A stretch of 31,088 nt of DNA from Mobilitalea sp. (GTDB lineage: Bacteria > Bacillota_A > Clostridia > Lachnospirales > Lachnospiraceae): the NCBI GenBank assembly GCA_029974875.1, contig JARKQP010000447.1, positions 1-31,088 of the forward strand, in the 5' to 3' direction. The position numbers and the translations under genes were made by a program. Below are positions 21,283-29,472 of this stretch, in pieces; within the stretch, counting starts at the first letter, position 1; each line of letters starts with the position of its first letter. The notes under the pieces are model-generated. The model was not told the DNA's origin. It was given only the letters and a program-made list of their open reading frames with translations, and did not search any database.

Positions 21283-22218
21283 CTATCCGGCATTCCTTGC
21301 ACTCATCCAAGCCACAACATCCCCCATAACTTCCTCCCGGTTCGTTTCATTGAGCATCTCATGCCTTCCGTCAGGATAAAGCTTGACCGTAACGTCCAAA
21401 ATACCCTGTTTTTTATAAGCCCGGTACAGCTTGTTTACGCCCTTTCCGGCACCGCCGACCGGGTCTTTACCGCCGGAAAAGATGTAGATGGACAGATCCT
21501 TTGGTATCAGGGCCACATTACTTGCCTTATCAATTTCCTTTAAGCCCTTCATAAAATCATAGAAGAAGCCTGCCGTAAAGACATCGCCGCAATAAGGATC
21601 CTTGATATATTTATCCACCTCATCATTATCCCTGCTCAGCCAGTCAAATTCAGTGCGGTTTGGCTTAAATGCATTATTAAAGCTCCCAAAGGAAAGCTGG
21701 TTCATCCTTTCACTTTTTACTTTTCTGCCCTTCTTTTTCACTTCCCAGCCGGCAACCATAAATCCAAGGTTATGCAGCAGCGCTGCGGCACCGTTGGAGC
21801 CGGATAGAATTGCCCCCTTCAGTTCCTTACCGAATAGCATAAGGTATCTCTGGGTAGCAAATGAGCCCATGCTGTGCCCGAATAAAAATACGGGCAGGCC
21901 GGGATGTTCCTCTTTTATCAAGGTCGTTAACTGATGCATATCCTTGACCATCCACCCAAAACCATCTTCCTCTGCCAGATAACCGACCTTTTCAAGGCTG
22001 CCCGCTGTTTTTCCATGTCCCCTATGGTCATTTGCGTATACAAGATATCCGTTCTTTGTCAGAACCTCGGCAAACCGCTCATATCTGGCTGCCGTCTCTG
22101 CCATACCATGTGCTATTTGAACCATACCCTTGACTTTTGTATCAGGCTCAGGGCTCCAATGGTAGACGAAAACCTCCGTTCCATCGCCGGATTGAAAACT
22201 AAAATTCTTCGATAACAT
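21283..22218 (-). CDS. Lysophospholipase/monoacylglycerol-lipase-like alpha/beta hydrolase
   Basis: A 311-residue serine hydrolase of the Hydrolase_4 type: VQIAHGMAETAARYERFAEV (oxyanion HGMAE), YANDHRGHGKT, nucleophile elbow GHSMG with Ser116, acid in FSGGKDPVGG and histidine in DGRHEMLNE. These are the hallmarks of lysophospholipases and monoglyceride lipases. There is no signal peptide, so it is cytoplasmic. The ATG at 22218 is chosen for GGGGGAAGGTG just upstream. No operon partner is seen. It is well separated from the upstream aminotransferase. Confidence 0.9.
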   Translation of the reverse strand: MLSKNFSFQSGDGTEVFVYHWSPEPDTKVKGMVQIAHGMAETAARYERFAEVLTKNGYLVYANDHRGHGKTAGSLEKVGYLAEEDGFGWMVKDMHQLTTLIKEEHPGLPVFLFGHSMGSFATQRYLMLFGKELKGAILSGSNGAAALLHNLGFMVAGWEVKKKGRKVKSERMNQLSFGSFNNAFKPNRTEFDWLSRDNDEVDKYIKDPYCGDVFTAGFFYDFMKGLKEIDKASNVALIPKDLSIYIFSGGKDPVGGAGKGVNKLYRAYKKQGILDVTVKLYPDGRHEMLNETNREEVMGDVVAWMSARNAG

Positions 22219-22383
22219 AAGACACCTTCCCCCTTTTATTTTTATTGCAAATCCCAAAAGTTATTCTATTTTAAAGCCTGCTCATTCCTTAATATTAGTA
22301 TAGTTTTAATTGCCCGTTACTGTCAACCTCTGGATATTTTGGAGCGTGTATTATGGATATTTTGAATTCCTGTTATTACACAG

Positions 22384-23598
22384 CTATTGTATATAAGTAG
22401 CAAGGAAATCCTTCAAGGAATCCACAGCCGTCTTAAGCTGCTCCAGCTCCGGCAGGTATACGATACGGAAATGATCCGGCTGTTCCCAATGGAAACCGCC
22501 CCCATGGGTCAATAAAATCTTCTTTTCCTTTAGGAAATCCAATACCAGCTTCTCATCATCCCGGATGTTAAATTTCCTCGTATCAATTTTCGGGAAAATA
22601 TAGAAGGCTGCCTTTGGCTTAACGGCACTGATTCCGGGAATCTCCTTTAACGCATTGTATATGAATTCCCTTTGCTCATAGACACGCCCGCCCTTTACCA
22701 GCAGCTGCTTTGTCTCATCCGTATGTTTCAATGCCGCTTCAATCAGTGATTGTGCCGGAACATTGGAACATAACCGCATGGAGGAAAGCAGGTTAATTCC
22801 TTCGATATATCCCTTTGCATGGGACTTGTCGCCGGACAGGCACATCCAGCCACAGCGGTAACCGGCAATCTGATGGGATTTTGATAATCCGTTGAGGCTT
22901 ACCGTCAGCAGGTCAGGGGCAAGGGAAGCAATTGCAATATGCTCCTGGTCATCCATTACCAACCGGTCATAGATCTCATCTGCAAATATAATCAGGTTAT
23001 TCTGCCTTGCCAGCTGGACGATTTCCTCCAGAACCTCCTTTGGATAGAGGGCTCCTGTCGGATTGTTTGGGTTGATTACGACAATCCCTTTGGTATTAGG
23101 CGTTATTTTCCTTTTAATATCCTGGATATCCGGACACCACTCTGCCTCCTCATCACAGATATAATGGATTGTATTCCCTCCTGCCAGGATGACGGATGCC
23201 GTCCAGAGGGGATAATCCGGAGCCGGAACCAGAATCTCGTCTCCTGGGTTCAGTAAAGCCTGCAGGGATAAAGTGATTAATTCACTGACGCCATTTCCCG
23301 TATAGATGTCATCTATGGTCACATTGGGGATATTCTTCTGCTGGCAATACTCTGCAATGGCAATTCTGGCTGACCTGATGCCCTTGGAATTAGAATATCC
23401 TTCCGTGTCCGTCAGTTGCACCGACATGGCCCGGATTATTTCCTCCGGTGCCCGAAAGCCAAAGGGCGCAGGGTTTCCGATGTTCAGCTTTAATACATCG
23501 ATTCCTGCCGATATCATCCTGTTTGCCTCATCCATAACCGGTCCCCTGATATCGTAGCATACATTGTCCAACCTTGTAGATTTAGCCAATTTTCTCAT
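22384..23598 (-). CDS. Alanine-type aminotransferase (class I/II PLP enzyme)
   Basis: A 404-residue fold-type I aminotransferase. Marks are GNPAPFGF (41-48), NPNNPTG (176-182), FADEIYDRL (206-213), the PLP lysine K240 in LNGLSKSHQIAGYRCGW, and a C-terminal HFRIVYLPE with the carboxylate-binding Arg. The sequence is closest to AlaA/AlaT-like pyruvate-alanine aminotransferases. The ATG at 23598 follows GAGGAGG by 6 nt; an ATG 20 codons upstream lacks one. The gene lies behind a T-box leader whose apparent specifier is GCA (Ala), which supports an alanine-forming role: transcription would rise when tRNA-Ala is uncharged. Confidence 0.9.
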   Translation of the reverse strand: MRKLAKSTRLDNVCYDIRGPVMDEANRMISAGIDVLKLNIGNPAPFGFRAPEEIIRAMSVQLTDTEGYSNSKGIRSARIAIAEYCQQKNIPNVTIDDIYTGNGVSELITLSLQALLNPGDEILVPAPDYPLWTASVILAGGNTIHYICDEEAEWCPDIQDIKRKITPNTKGIVVINPNNPTGALYPKEVLEEIVQLARQNNLIIFADEIYDRLVMDDQEHIAIASLAPDLLTVSLNGLSKSHQIAGYRCGWMCLSGDKSHAKGYIEGINLLSSMRLCSNVPAQSLIEAALKHTDETKQLLVKGGRVYEQREFIYNALKEIPGISAVKPKAAFYIFPKIDTRKFNIRDDEKLVLDFLKEKKILLTHGGGFHWEQPDHFRIVYLPELEQLKTAVDSLKDFLATYIQ

Positions 23599-23704
23599 AA
23601 AAATCCTCCTCTTCACTTTTGTTAGTAGTAATTGCGACGCTCTACCGCTATTTTTCACGGACTGTACAGCTTCGCAATTGACAGAGCCTAGATTAGCCAG
23701 GAAT

Positions 23705-24043
23705 AAAAAAAGCCCTAAACGTCATTTAAAACGTTTAGGGCGAATATATCATCCGTGTTACCACCTAAATTCAGAGACACCTCTCTGCACTCTGCCAGTA
23801 CAATCATACTGCCTCCCTGTAACGTGGGAATACGTTGAAGCCTACTAGGATTTTATTATGCATCCGTTCGGTCCAAAGCTCCAAGACTGCTTCCATACAA
23901 ACTCCATAAAGATTCGCACCAACCATCTTCTCTCTGAAATATCCTTCATATGTACTACTTCTTTTCATAGCCTTTTCTTTTTTTATATAATGAAGGCTTA
24001 AGGCCTGTAGCAATCATGCTGACATTGCTGACCTTCATTAATT
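23705..24043 (-). promoter_or_regulatory. T-box leader (tRNA-Ala type, apparent GCA specifier) of the aminotransferase gene
   Basis: On the minus strand the leader holds the stem I motif GATGGTTGGTGCGAATC (23911-23927), a specifier region GGAAGCAGTC (23885-23894, with GCA at 23888-23890), the T-box AGGTGGTAACACGG (23753-23766), and the terminator GCCCTAAACG/CGTTTAGGGC (23712-23741) with a run of T (23705-23711). The TGGT bulge would pair with ACCA, matching the A discriminator of tRNA-Ala. Uncharged tRNA would stabilise the antiterminator. The specifier choice is by eye. Confidence 0.9.
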
Positions 24044-24049
24044 TTTCTT

Positions 24050-24078
24050 ATTCTAACAATTTAATATCCCTTTGTCAA
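24050..24078 (-). promoter_or_regulatory. Promoter of the T-box leader
   Basis: On the minus strand TTGACA (complement of 24073-24078), 17-bp spacer and TAGAAT (complement of 24050-24055). It lies between the aldo/keto reductase stop and stem I of the T-box, so the aminotransferase has its own transcript starting near 24043. Confidence 0.8.
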
Positions 24079-24093
24079 TACCTGAAATTTTTA

Positions 24094-25050
24094 TTAATTT
24101 TTATCTTGCCCTTCTTCGAGCCAAAGATATTCAGCCTCACTGAGCCATTGCCCCACGGTACCGGCTGTCGTTGCCACATGCTTAGCGGAGGGGCTTGTAA
24201 TTGCATAGACATCAAAGGGTGCTTGAAACAAATAGATCAGTGCCAGCTCCGCCACCGTAGTTTTCTTTTTCTCCGCCAACTGCTCCAATCTTGAAAGCCG
24301 TTCCATATTTTGCGGATGATAGTATTCTTTGATGAAGCCTTCAAAAAACATGCCTTTTACTTTATCCAAAGGATCTGTGGACTTCACTTTTCCTGATAAG
24401 AAGCCCCTGGCCAGGGCGGAGTATACAAATACGGGCATTTGATTCCTGCGGTACCATTCCCGTTCCTCTTTGTTCCTTTCCCCGGCAAGGCAAATACTAT
24501 CGAAGGGATCCTCTATCTGCTCCAGGTAGCTATAGCATTGTTGGGCAACTGAAAAACCCTCTAAACCTTTCTTATAGGCATATTCCTGAGCCTCTTCGAG
24601 CCTGCCCCTGGCCCAGTTAGAAACGCCAAATATACCAATTTTATTAGCAGACTGTAACTCATTTAGCGTTTCAATAATCGCCCCCACATTGGTGGTCTTA
24701 TCATCTTTATGCAGGAAATAAATATCCACAAAGTCCATTTTCAAGTTTTTCAATGACTCTTCCAATTCACCTTTGATTAATTCTGGTGTGATTTTAATGT
24801 CTGTCCCAATCATACAGCCTTTGGTAATAATCGTGATTTTGTCCCGGTTCTCGCGCTTTGATACCCAGTCTCCTAAGGATGCCTCGCTGCCCCCATAGCC
24901 CCTTGCCGTATCAAAGGCTGTTATTCCTGCTTCATAAGCACAGTCTAAAGTCTCAGCAGCATCTTTTCCGCCCCACATTTGAGGAGTGGCAGCTCCGTAT
25001 ATAATCCGGGAAACCGGATTTTTAACTCCCTTAAGCTTTGAATATTCCAT
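24094..25050 (-). CDS. Aldo/keto reductase
   Basis: A 318-residue NAD(P)H-dependent oxidoreductase with a TIM-barrel fold. The catalytic tetrad is visible: D47 and Y52 in FDTARGYGGSE, K77 in IITKG and H114 in IYFLHKDD. FGVSNWARGRL and YSALARGFLSG are typical of the AKR family. The start at 25050 follows GGGGGT with good spacing; the ATG two codons earlier is too close to that site. It probably reduces carbonyl compounds or sugars; the substrate is not predictable. It is transcribed separately from the T-box aminotransferase downstream. Confidence 0.92.
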   Translation of the reverse strand: MEYSKLKGVKNPVSRIIYGAATPQMWGGKDAAETLDCAYEAGITAFDTARGYGGSEASLGDWVSKRENRDKITIITKGCMIGTDIKITPELIKGELEESLKNLKMDFVDIYFLHKDDKTTNVGAIIETLNELQSANKIGIFGVSNWARGRLEEAQEYAYKKGLEGFSVAQQCYSYLEQIEDPFDSICLAGERNKEEREWYRRNQMPVFVYSALARGFLSGKVKSTDPLDKVKGMFFEGFIKEYYHPQNMERLSRLEQLAEKKKTTVAELALIYLFQAPFDVYAITSPSAKHVATTAGTVGQWLSEAEYLWLEEGQDKN

Positions 25051-25322
25051 TCTCATACCCCCTTCTATTCGTGTTTTTTTTCATCTCAATAATACTATTA
25101 TAATAATATCATTATTTTGTTATTAGTATAGTTTTAATCACTGGCCGCTGTCAAATAATATTAACCATCTAATTTTATTCATACTCCGCAAGAAGACTCC
25201 TGCCTCTAAGGTTGTGGGATGAATTGCCATAAAGCTCTTGCAATAATATCCAATCCATGCCATAATCAAAATTTTATAATTAGCTAAAAGTGATTCCCTT
25301 TTATCTAGGGCTTATTTTTAAT

Positions 25323-25376
25323 AAAAAAAATTCCGGCTTATCATTGCAGATATTATCTCTTCAACGATAAACCGAA
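25323..25376 (-). terminator. Terminator after the rhodanese-like gene
   Basis: On the minus strand TTCGGTTTATCGTTG (complement of 25362-25376) pairs, with two wobbles, with CAATGATAAGCCGGAA (complement of 25331-25346), and is followed by eight T (complement of 25323-25330). It lies 70 nt after the gene stop. The rest of the 25051-25445 gap shows no gene. Confidence 0.75.
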
Positions 25377-25445
25377 ACATTATTTTACTTTGGTATCTAC
25401 AGGACATTGACAGACAAGCTTTGGAAGAGCTTGACTTAGTCTGCA

Positions 25446-26264
25446 TTAGCCGATATGGAACATTTTTTTTATTCCTCCCACAGAAAAAGAATTAACAAAC
25501 CCTTGGGAACGGGCATATCTTACTGCTTCATCCGCATTGATACCATAGCTACAAAAGAAGACGATAAAAGACTCCTTTGCTATATTGCCAAGCCAGTCCG
25601 GAAGCTCCAGGGGAGATAGTGGAATACTTCCTTCTAATTTCTCTCCTGCCTGTTGTTGCCCTTCCACCCCGCGCAGATCTACCAGGATGCCTCCCTTTGC
25701 CAGCTGCTGTCTGGCATAGCTAAGGGATATTCTAAACTGCACTGCTTCACGGAGAGGGAGCCGAAGTCTTTCACCGTTTTCAAGGAGGAGCTGCAGGGCA
25801 TCCCCGTCTATATTGCCTTCCATGATGCCAACGTCTGCTACTTTCTTTATCCGGACACATTTTGGGCAATCCGGAAGAGTTACCAGCTCCCCGTTGCCGC
25901 ATAAGAGAAAGACCTGCTTTGTCATTTCATCACAGAGGATGCCGTTTACCCTCCCTGAAGCACGCCAAAGGCCGGATACCGGTGATGTTGCTGTCAGGTT
26001 CATCTGATCCCAGACACCTCCAAGGAGGGATTGGAAGACACAGGGATACCCATCCTCTTCGGACAGTCCCGCCGCAATAAAGCCCTGGTCAAAGCATTCT
26101 AACGCTGTAAAGCTGCAGGGCGGATAATAGTCCTGGTATATCTCATTAAACTTTAACTCTTCCCAGACACCAACCTTAAGCCTTTGCCACAGCTTACCCT
26201 CCGGTGATAGTCCAAGTACCGGTCTGCCTTCCATTCCGCCACATTGTTTTATGTCATGCTTCAT
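25446..26264 (-). CDS. Protein with C-terminal rhodanese-like domain
   Basis: A 272-residue protein. Residues 1-165 show repeated short beta-hairpin motifs (GLSPEGKLWQRL, GGVWDQMNL, GNGELVTL) that suggest a partial beta-propeller-like region. Residues 176-272 are a rhodanese domain: GGILVDLRGVEGQQQAGEKL, GSIPLSPLELPDWLG, FIVFFCSYGINADEAVRYAR with the active-site Cys in FFCSYG, and SVGGIKKM at the end. Rhodaneses carry sulfur or act as sulfane/protein-binding modules. It has its own terminator and lies downstream of the GH3 gene on the same strand. The combined architecture is one I cannot name. Confidence 0.72.
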   Translation of the reverse strand: MKHDIKQCGGMEGRPVLGLSPEGKLWQRLKVGVWEELKFNEIYQDYYPPCSFTALECFDQGFIAAGLSEEDGYPCVFQSLLGGVWDQMNLTATSPVSGLWRASGRVNGILCDEMTKQVFLLCGNGELVTLPDCPKCVRIKKVADVGIMEGNIDGDALQLLLENGERLRLPLREAVQFRISLSYARQQLAKGGILVDLRGVEGQQQAGEKLEGSIPLSPLELPDWLGNIAKESFIVFFCSYGINADEAVRYARSQGFVNSFSVGGIKKMFHIG

Positions 26265-26412
26265 TCTATTATCCTTCTTCCATACCGTAGACCTCTATAA
26301 TATAGACCGTTCATAAAGCAGATTTGCTCCAGGCAAAATCTCCGATCCGAGCCAAGGCCTCTATACCATGAACCCTTATAAAGGTGATATTATTTATGCT
26401 TCATCCTGTTAT

Positions 26413-26452
26413 AGGGATTGCTTCATAAAACCTGCTTTATAAAGCAATCCCT
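26413..26452. terminator. Hairpin after the GH3 gene
   Basis: AGGGATTGCTT (26413-26423) and AAGCAATCCCT (26442-26452) form a perfect 11-bp stem, extended inward by TAAA/TTTA. There is no T run after it on the minus strand, so it may be a transcript-stabilising hairpin or a weak terminator. Confidence 0.5.
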
Positions 26453-26475
26453 AAAGGTTATTGTAATATCATTAA

Positions 26476-29067
26476 CTATCTAACTGCGAATGCTACTTTC
26501 GTACTTTTCGTAATATTTTCATACTGAACGGTTACAACAATGATAGCCGTACCAGATCCCAGAGCTGTTACTACACCATCAGGATCAATATCTACAACTG
26601 TAGAATCCGTACTTTGATACTGGATCATATACTCCTTTGCCTTAAGATGTACCGTATCCTCAAGCGTTGCGGCTACTTCAATCACTGCCTTTTCGCCCTG
26701 CTCAAGCACCTGCTTGCTGCTATGGGCATAAACATTGCTGAGGGCAGCCCTCCATTCACCTGTAATACCAACCTCGGCCGCCAAAACAATATCCGCGGAG
26801 CTTTTTCCAATCTCCAGCTTATAGGTGCCTGGTTCTACAAGCATCTTCTTTTTCAAATAGCTCCAGAAGGTGATATCAGAAACCGGAAGCTCCAAGGTTA
26901 CCCGTTTCTTCTCTCCCGCTTTCAGCCAAATCTTATCAAAGGCCTTTAATTGACGGAAAGGCTTATTATCCGATGTTCCAGCTGGAATCACCTTGGAAAC
27001 ATATAATTCAACGATTTCAGCGCCGTCCATTTTGCCTGTGTTCTGCAGGTCAAAGCTTACCTCTATTTTTTCATTTGCATCAAATTCCTTACGGTTGATC
27101 ACCAGGTTGGAATATTCAAAATTAGTATAGCTGAGGCCATAGCCGAAGGGGAATAATACATCACCTTCAAAATACATATAAGTACGTGTTTTTAAATCCA
27201 GGGTATCGTGCTTTCTCAAGCCATAATCATTGACATGGGGAAGATCTGACAGGGAGCGGTACCAGGTTGCGGTTAGCTTCGCATTTGGATTCACCTTTCC
27301 AAACAGTACATTAGCCATCGCGGTTCCCTGTTCCTGCCCTGCGAAATGGGCATTTACCAGAGTATGTGCCCGGTCAATAAATTCGCCGGTAACTGCACCG
27401 AGTGTGGTCAATACGACAACGGTATTCGGATTGGCCTCCAGCAGCTTTTTAATTTTCTCATCCTGCCCGTAAGGTAAATCCAGGGTTTCCCGGTCATGCT
27501 CCTCAGAGGCGTTGGTTGCATCCGTACCGGCAACCACGATTACATAATCCACTTCTTCTGCCGCCTTTAAGGCGCGTTCCATCAGCACCTCATTGTCAAC
27601 ACATTTATCCGGATCCTCCGGCTGGAATTTCTTCGGAGCCATAAAGGCCATTGCAGCATCCTGAGGATTCACATTAGGGCCAAAGAAATCACCCATCATT
27701 TCTGCCATTCCTTCCTGATCCATACCAGGAAGCATATCCATCAGGCCTGATTTGCCAAATTCCTTATCCGTGCACCAGCCCTTTTCGTAACGGACCTCAA
27801 TTCCGGTTCCAGCCACTTCATTTTTGATACCATCCAGCGCAAGGACATTGATGACCGTGTCAACTACTACTGACATGCTGCCGGCACTGTAGCCGCCCAG
27901 CTCACGGTAAATTGCGTTCGGACCCACAACCAGGATGCTCTTTACCTGATCCTTCTGGATTGGCAGAAGGTTCTTCTCATTTTTTAACAGGACAATGGTG
28001 TCGTTTGCTATGTCGACGGCAAGCTCTGCCATCCCCTTACTGCAGATATATTCTTTGCCAATATGGCTGTAAGGAACCCTTTCCTTATCATCGAATAAAC
28101 CAAGACGGAATCTTGTAGTGAAGATACGGATTAGCGCGCGGTCAATGATTTCCTCCTGGATCAGACCTTGCTGGACCGCCATTAACAGTGACTTTTTGTG
28201 TTCTGTGCCACAGCTCATATCCGTTCCTGCAATCAAGGTCATGGCCGAAGCTTCTTCCATATTCTTTGCATAGAAATGCCCGGAGTGCATGTTCGGTGAC
28301 ATGGAGAACATTGGATTGGTATAAGTGTCAGCCACAGCGCCGCAGTCTGAAACCACAAAGCCGTCAAAGCCCCATTCCTCCCGCAACAGGGTGGTTAACA
28401 GCGTATCGTTACAGGAGGCCGGAACACCGTTGATCCGGTTATAGGAGGTCATGATGCTCTGTGCCTTCCCTTCCCGGATTGCATATTCAAATACCTTTGC
28501 ATAGTATTCACGCAGGGTCGCCTCGTCCACATCGGAGGAGCCCCTGTGCCTGTTATTTTCACTGCTGTTGAGGGCATAGTGCTTTGGCGTGGCAATGACC
28601 TTTATGTATTTCTCATCCTCACCTTGCAGTCCCTGGATGTAACCTGCCGCCAATTTGCCTGCCAGATATGGATCCTCCCCAAAGTTCTCATCACTCCTGC
28701 CGTTACGGGGATCCCGTGCCAGGTTGATGGTGGGGCACCACATATTCAGCTCATCCCCGCAGGTATTATAGTATGCCCGGCACTCATCTGCGATGGCATC
28801 CGTAACCTTCTTAAGCTTTTCCACATCCCAGGACTGGCTCATGGCAAGGCAGACCGGATAGCTGGTAACATCCATGGGCCTGAATTTGAAGGGGCCGAAA
28901 AAGCCATGGGAAGCCTCACTCCAATAGTTATAGTAAGGTATCTCAAGTCTTGGGATGGCGGCTCCATGATTTGATACTTGGCTGATCTTTTCCTCCAGGG
29001 TAAGCTTCGACACCAGGTCGGCTGCCCTTTCCTCAAATGTCCGTGTTTGATCCTTGTAAATACTCAT
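26476..29067 (-). CDS. GH3 glycoside hydrolase (beta-glucosidase/xylosidase type) with Big2-like C-terminus
   Basis: An 863-residue protein without a signal peptide. Residues 1-350 are the GH3 TIM-barrel-like domain (CPTINLARDPRNGRSDENFG; KH at 162-163; nucleophile D241 in GFVVSDCGAV). Residues 360-650 are the alpha/beta sandwich domain (IVLLKNEKNLLPI; VDYVIVVAGTDATNASEEHD; LPFGYGLSYTNF equivalent near 635). Next comes the fibronectin-III-like domain (ANEKIEVSFDLQNTGKMDGA) and finally a bacterial Ig-like Big2 repeat (STDSTVVDIDPDGVVTALGS). The layout is that of intracellular xylosidases/glucosidases, but a Big2 domain is usually extracellular, which is odd. An AGGAGG-type site (AAGGAGGT) lies 5 nt before the ATG. 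Confidence 0.93.
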   Translation of the reverse strand: MSIYKDQTRTFEERAADLVSKLTLEEKISQVSNHGAAIPRLEIPYYNYWSEASHGFFGPFKFRPMDVTSYPVCLAMSQSWDVEKLKKVTDAIADECRAYYNTCGDELNMWCPTINLARDPRNGRSDENFGEDPYLAGKLAAGYIQGLQGEDEKYIKVIATPKHYALNSSENNRHRGSSDVDEATLREYYAKVFEYAIREGKAQSIMTSYNRINGVPASCNDTLLTTLLREEWGFDGFVVSDCGAVADTYTNPMFSMSPNMHSGHFYAKNMEEASAMTLIAGTDMSCGTEHKKSLLMAVQQGLIQEEIIDRALIRIFTTRFRLGLFDDKERVPYSHIGKEYICSKGMAELAVDIANDTIVLLKNEKNLLPIQKDQVKSILVVGPNAIYRELGGYSAGSMSVVVDTVINVLALDGIKNEVAGTGIEVRYEKGWCTDKEFGKSGLMDMLPGMDQEGMAEMMGDFFGPNVNPQDAAMAFMAPKKFQPEDPDKCVDNEVLMERALKAAEEVDYVIVVAGTDATNASEEHDRETLDLPYGQDEKIKKLLEANPNTVVVLTTLGAVTGEFIDRAHTLVNAHFAGQEQGTAMANVLFGKVNPNAKLTATWYRSLSDLPHVNDYGLRKHDTLDLKTRTYMYFEGDVLFPFGYGLSYTNFEYSNLVINRKEFDANEKIEVSFDLQNTGKMDGAEIVELYVSKVIPAGTSDNKPFRQLKAFDKIWLKAGEKKRVTLELPVSDITFWSYLKKKMLVEPGTYKLEIGKSSADIVLAAEVGITGEWRAALSNVYAHSSKQVLEQGEKAVIEVAATLEDTVHLKAKEYMIQYQSTDSTVVDIDPDGVVTALGSGTAIIVVTVQYENITKSTKVAFAVR

Positions 29068-29472
29068 AGGTACCTCCTTAAAATATTTTATAACTATAGT
29101 TTAGCCCTTTTGCCAAATTTGTGTTGCCGATTCCCGCCATTTCCTATCCCATTTCTGGACATACTCACCTTATGGAACAAATGGGATAAAATAAGGGTAA
29201 AATCAGAATAGAATCAAAGTAATCAAATTGGTTTACATAACATGATTATGATAACTTAAATGAGGTGCTTTAATCCTATATCGGTTTCAAAACATCAATT
29301 AAAGAATAAATATTTTAAGGATAAATTTTTCATCATAAAATATAACGCTGCCAACCCAGAAATATATTTTACGATAAAAGCTACTTACCTTATTTGGATT
29401 AATTTATTTATTTGAATTAATTTATTTTTATCCTGGATCAAACAATTTACAGGAGAATTACAGGCCACCTGA
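29068..29472. other. Gap between the two GH3 genes, with a dyad
   Basis: About 400 AT-rich nt without a gene. ATCCCATTT (29146-29154) and AAATGGGAT (29179-29187) form a 9-bp inverted repeat 24 nt apart in the leader of the 863-residue GH3 gene, a possible operator or leader hairpin. A direct repeat built on AATTAATTTATTT (29396-29428 region) is also present. Confidence 0.4.

Noticed and set aside
23804..24013. 69-codon minus-strand frame
   Set aside because: It lies inside the T-box leader and includes its structural motifs.
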